From the NCBI GenBank assembly GCA_016203765.1, contig JACQMB010000066.1, forward strand, positions 1-6,396: a stretch of 6,396 nt of DNA, given 5' to 3'. This document shows, one piece after another, positions 4,524 through 6,396 of this stretch (positions within the stretch are counted from its first letter, which is position 1; each line of letters starts with the position of its first letter). The notes beneath the pieces were generated by a model, which worked only from the letters and a program-made list of their open reading frames with translations, did no database searches and was not told where the DNA came from. The DNA comes from Deltaproteobacteria bacterium. Its GTDB lineage: Bacteria > UBA10199 > SPLOWO2-01-44-7. The position numbers and the translations under genes were made by a program.

Positions 4524-6396
4524 CGGCCTTTGGCTATGTGTACTGATGTCGGGTGTTGCTTTTGCGCAGCTTCCGGAAGGGGAGGCGCGACTTCCCGTGC
4601 AGACGGAGACGGAGGAACAGCCGCCGGCCCCCGTGGAAACAAAGCCGGAAGAAAAAGCCACCGAGGAAGAAAAAGTCTATCTCAACGTTCAGGATCAGGA
4701 TATCAAAGAGATCGTCAAACAGATCAGCAAGGCGACCGGGCGCAATTTTATCATCGACGCCAAGGTCTCCGGCAAAATTACCATCCTTTCCAACCGGATG
4801 ATGACCAAGAATGAGGCGTATCAGGCCTTTCTCTCTTCCCTGGAGGTGGCCGGTTTTACGCTGGTCGAAGGGCCGGGCGGGATTTTAAAAATTATTCCGC
4901 TGAGGGACGCCAAAAATTATCCGATCCCCACCCATGTTGATACCACCCCGTTAAGCGATCAATACATCACCCGCCTGATCAAACTGGAAAACATCTCGGC
5001 CAGCGAGATGGCCGAGGCGATCAAGGGGCTGATTTCCAGAAACGGAAATTTGTTCGCCTACCCGGAGACCAACACCCTGGTCCTGACCGATTCGGGGACC
5101 AACATCGACCGCCTCATGAAAATCATCAAAGAACTTGATCAAGAAGGACCGCAGGAGACGGTGGAGATTATTCCGCTCCATTACGCCTCGGCCAAGGAGG
5201 TGGCCGGGATTGTGTTGACCCTGTTCGAGCAGGAAAAGGGACAGCCCCGCACCCGGGCCGGAGCGGCCGGAGCGCAGGAAATCGTCGATGTCTCCAAAAT
5301 CATTGCCGATGAACGGACCAACTCGATCATTGTTTTGGCCAGCAAGCGGGCGATCGACGGGGTGAAGGAATTGATCAACCGGCTGGACGCCAAACTGGAG
5401 GAGGGGGCCGAGGGAAAAATTCATGTTCATTATTTAAAACACGCCAAGGCGGCCGATATCGCCGAGGTCCTGGCCAACCTGGCGGGCCAGACGGCCAAAC
5501 CGGCCGGGCAGGCCGGCGCCCAGCAACAGGCGGGGACCATCGTGGCGGAGCTGGAGGATTTTAAAGTCGCCGCCGATGAAACGACCAATTCCCTGCTGAT
5601 TACCTCCACACCGAAAACATACAGCACCCTGGTCGATAAAGTCTTGAACAAGCTCGATATCCCCCGAAAACAGGTCTATCTGGAGGCGATGATCATTGAG
5701 TTTATTTTGTCGCGCCAGAAGGCCCTGGGGGTGAGCGCCCATGGGGGCGCGGAGGGGGCCGGTGCGTTGGGTTTCGGCCAGACCTTTAGACAACTGGCCG
5801 GTTTAATCAATCCCCTCGGTTCCGGCACATCCCCTTTAACCGCCGCTCCGGGCTTGCTGGGAGGAATCCTTTCCCGCCGGACCGTCAACATCCAGACCAC
5901 CGATTCGAGTGGGAATGCCACCACCGTCACCGTGCCGGCCTTTTCGGCCTTCCTCACCGCGCTGTCCGCCGTCGGGGACACCAATATCGTCGCCTCTCCG
6001 AATTTACTGGCCCTGGATAATGAGGAATCGACGATTGAAATTTTGCGCAAGGAACCGGAGCCGGGACAAAACATCATTTCCGCGACCGGCGCCGTGCAGG
6101 TGGGGACACCCAGCCGCATTGAGGCCGGCTTGACCTTGAAACTGACGCCGCAAATCACGGAAAAGGGGACCGTCCGGATGGACATCGACCAGAAATTCTC
6201 CTTTTTTGCCACCCCGCAGAACACGGCCCTGGGGACGCAGGCCATTGCGGAACGAAAGGTGAAAACGTCGGTGGTGACCAACGACGGTCAAACCGTGGTG
6301 ATCGGCGGCCTGATGCAGGATGAAGTGAGAAAGACCAAGAGCAAAATCCCGGTGCTGGGGGACATTCCGATCCTTGGGTTTTTGTTTAGGCAGACC
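4495..6396 (+). CDS. gspD: Type II secretion system secretin GspD (3' end outside window)
   Basis: GspD forms the outer-membrane ring through which folded proteins leave the cell. The frame is open to the window edge: 634 codons are visible, with no stop. A signal peptide (residues 1-24: K/R-rich start, hydrophobic core, likely cleavage after A-F-A before Gln25) is followed by an acidic/Pro-rich linker to about residue 60. Then come N0 (about 63-140), N1 (156-218), N2 (223-304) and N3 (309-395), the last two each with a variable Gly/Ala/Gln insert before the T-N-S strand (D-E-R-T-N-S and D-E-T-T-N-S). The secretin domain runs from about 396, with ASPNLLALDNEES, VVIGGL (near 601-606) and IPVLGDIPILGFLF just before the edge. 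Only the last barrel strands and any pilotin-binding S domain are missing. There is no lipobox cysteine. The start at 4495 overlaps gspC by 29 bp and has AAGGA upstream. gspE probably follows, but this is not visible. Confidence 0.95.
   Translation, partial: MKRLNMKFASGLWLCVLMSGVAFAQLPEGEARLPVQTETEEQPPAPVETKPEEKATEEEKVYLNVQDQDIKEIVKQISKATGRNFIIDAKVSGKITILSNRMMTKNEAYQAFLSSLEVAGFTLVEGPGGILKIIPLRDAKNYPIPTHVDTTPLSDQYITRLIKLENISASEMAEAIKGLISRNGNLFAYPETNTLVLTDSGTNIDRLMKIIKELDQEGPQETVEIIPLHYASAKEVAGIVLTLFEQEKGQPRTRAGAAGAQEIVDVSKIIADERTNSIIVLASKRAIDGVKELINRLDAKLEEGAEGKIHVHYLKHAKAADIAEVLANLAGQTAKPAGQAGAQQQAGTIVAELEDFKVAADETTNSLLITSTPKTYSTLVDKVLNKLDIPRKQVYLEAMIIEFILSRQKALGVSAHGGAEGAGALGFGQTFRQLAGLINPLGSGTSPLTAAPGLLGGILSRRTVNIQTTDSSGNATTVTVPAFSAFLTALSAVGDTNIVASPNLLALDNEESTIEILRKEPEPGQNIISATGAVQVGTPSRIEAGLTLKLTPQITEKGTVRMDIDQKFSFFATPQNTALGTQAIAERKVKTSVVTNDGQTVVIGGLMQDEVRKTKSKIPVLGDIPILGFLFRQT

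Noticed and set aside
4530..4814. Plus-strand out-of-frame open frame of 94 codons
   Set aside because: It overlaps the true gspD frame, which has a signal peptide and N0 domain; this frame is Arg/Gly-rich noise.
4951..5430. Minus-strand open frame of 159 codons
   Set aside because: It is antisense to gspD N1-N2 domains; no recognisable features.
5676..6281. Minus-strand open frame of 201 codons
   Set aside because: It is antisense to the GspD secretin domain, which is clearly coding on the plus strand.
1..6396. Search for a novel defence, mobile or CRISPR system
   Set aside because: Every substantial coding stretch is a housekeeping or secretion gene except one unknown protein. No spaced direct repeats, transposase, integrase or phage motifs were seen; the tRNA has no flanking partial copy that would suggest an attachment site.

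Overview
The window is about 6.4 kb of GC-moderate (roughly 55%) bacterial DNA carrying ordinary core and envelope genes. A type II secretion (T2SS) gspC-gspD pair means a diderm (Gram-negative) cell. The mix of rpoZ, a large six-segment membrane histidine kinase and T2SS genes, with weak Shine-Dalgarno sequences, fits an uncultivated deltaproteobacterial-type lineage. That placement is an inference; no gene in the window fixes the taxon.

Layout: (1) Positions 1-500 (+) hold the 3' end of a phosphopantothenate-cysteine ligase gene (coaB), resembling the stand-alone streptococcal-type enzyme. (2) Two bases after its stop lies a class II tRNA-Leu with anticodon CAA (503-587, +). (3) On the minus strand, converging on the tRNA, are rpoZ (RNA polymerase omega, about 1357-1575) and a 243-residue protein of unknown function (619-1350). 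The two are in the same reading frame, separated by one TAG and two codons. (4) A 125-bp divergent intergenic region (1585-1709) contains a heptamer tandem repeat (GTCCNTG type). (5) A plus-strand cluster follows: a 617-residue sensor histidine kinase (1710-3563), gspC (3570-4523) and gspD (4495 to past the window end). Spacing is 6 bp, then a 29-bp overlap, so the three are very probably co-transcribed.

How they fit together: GspC (inner-membrane PDZ protein) and GspD (outer-membrane secretin) are the partners that link the two membranes in the T2SS. The kinase just upstream has a PilS-like six-helix membrane domain followed by GAF, HisKA and HATPase domains. It lacks a receiver domain, so its response regulator must lie elsewhere. 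No gene-free stretch exceeds 300 bp. I found no CRISPR array, insertion sequence, phage gene or defence system. The points most worth a second look are the kinase-T2SS linkage, the rpoZ/unknown-protein in-frame arrangement, the heptamer array and the T-stem mismatch in the tRNA.
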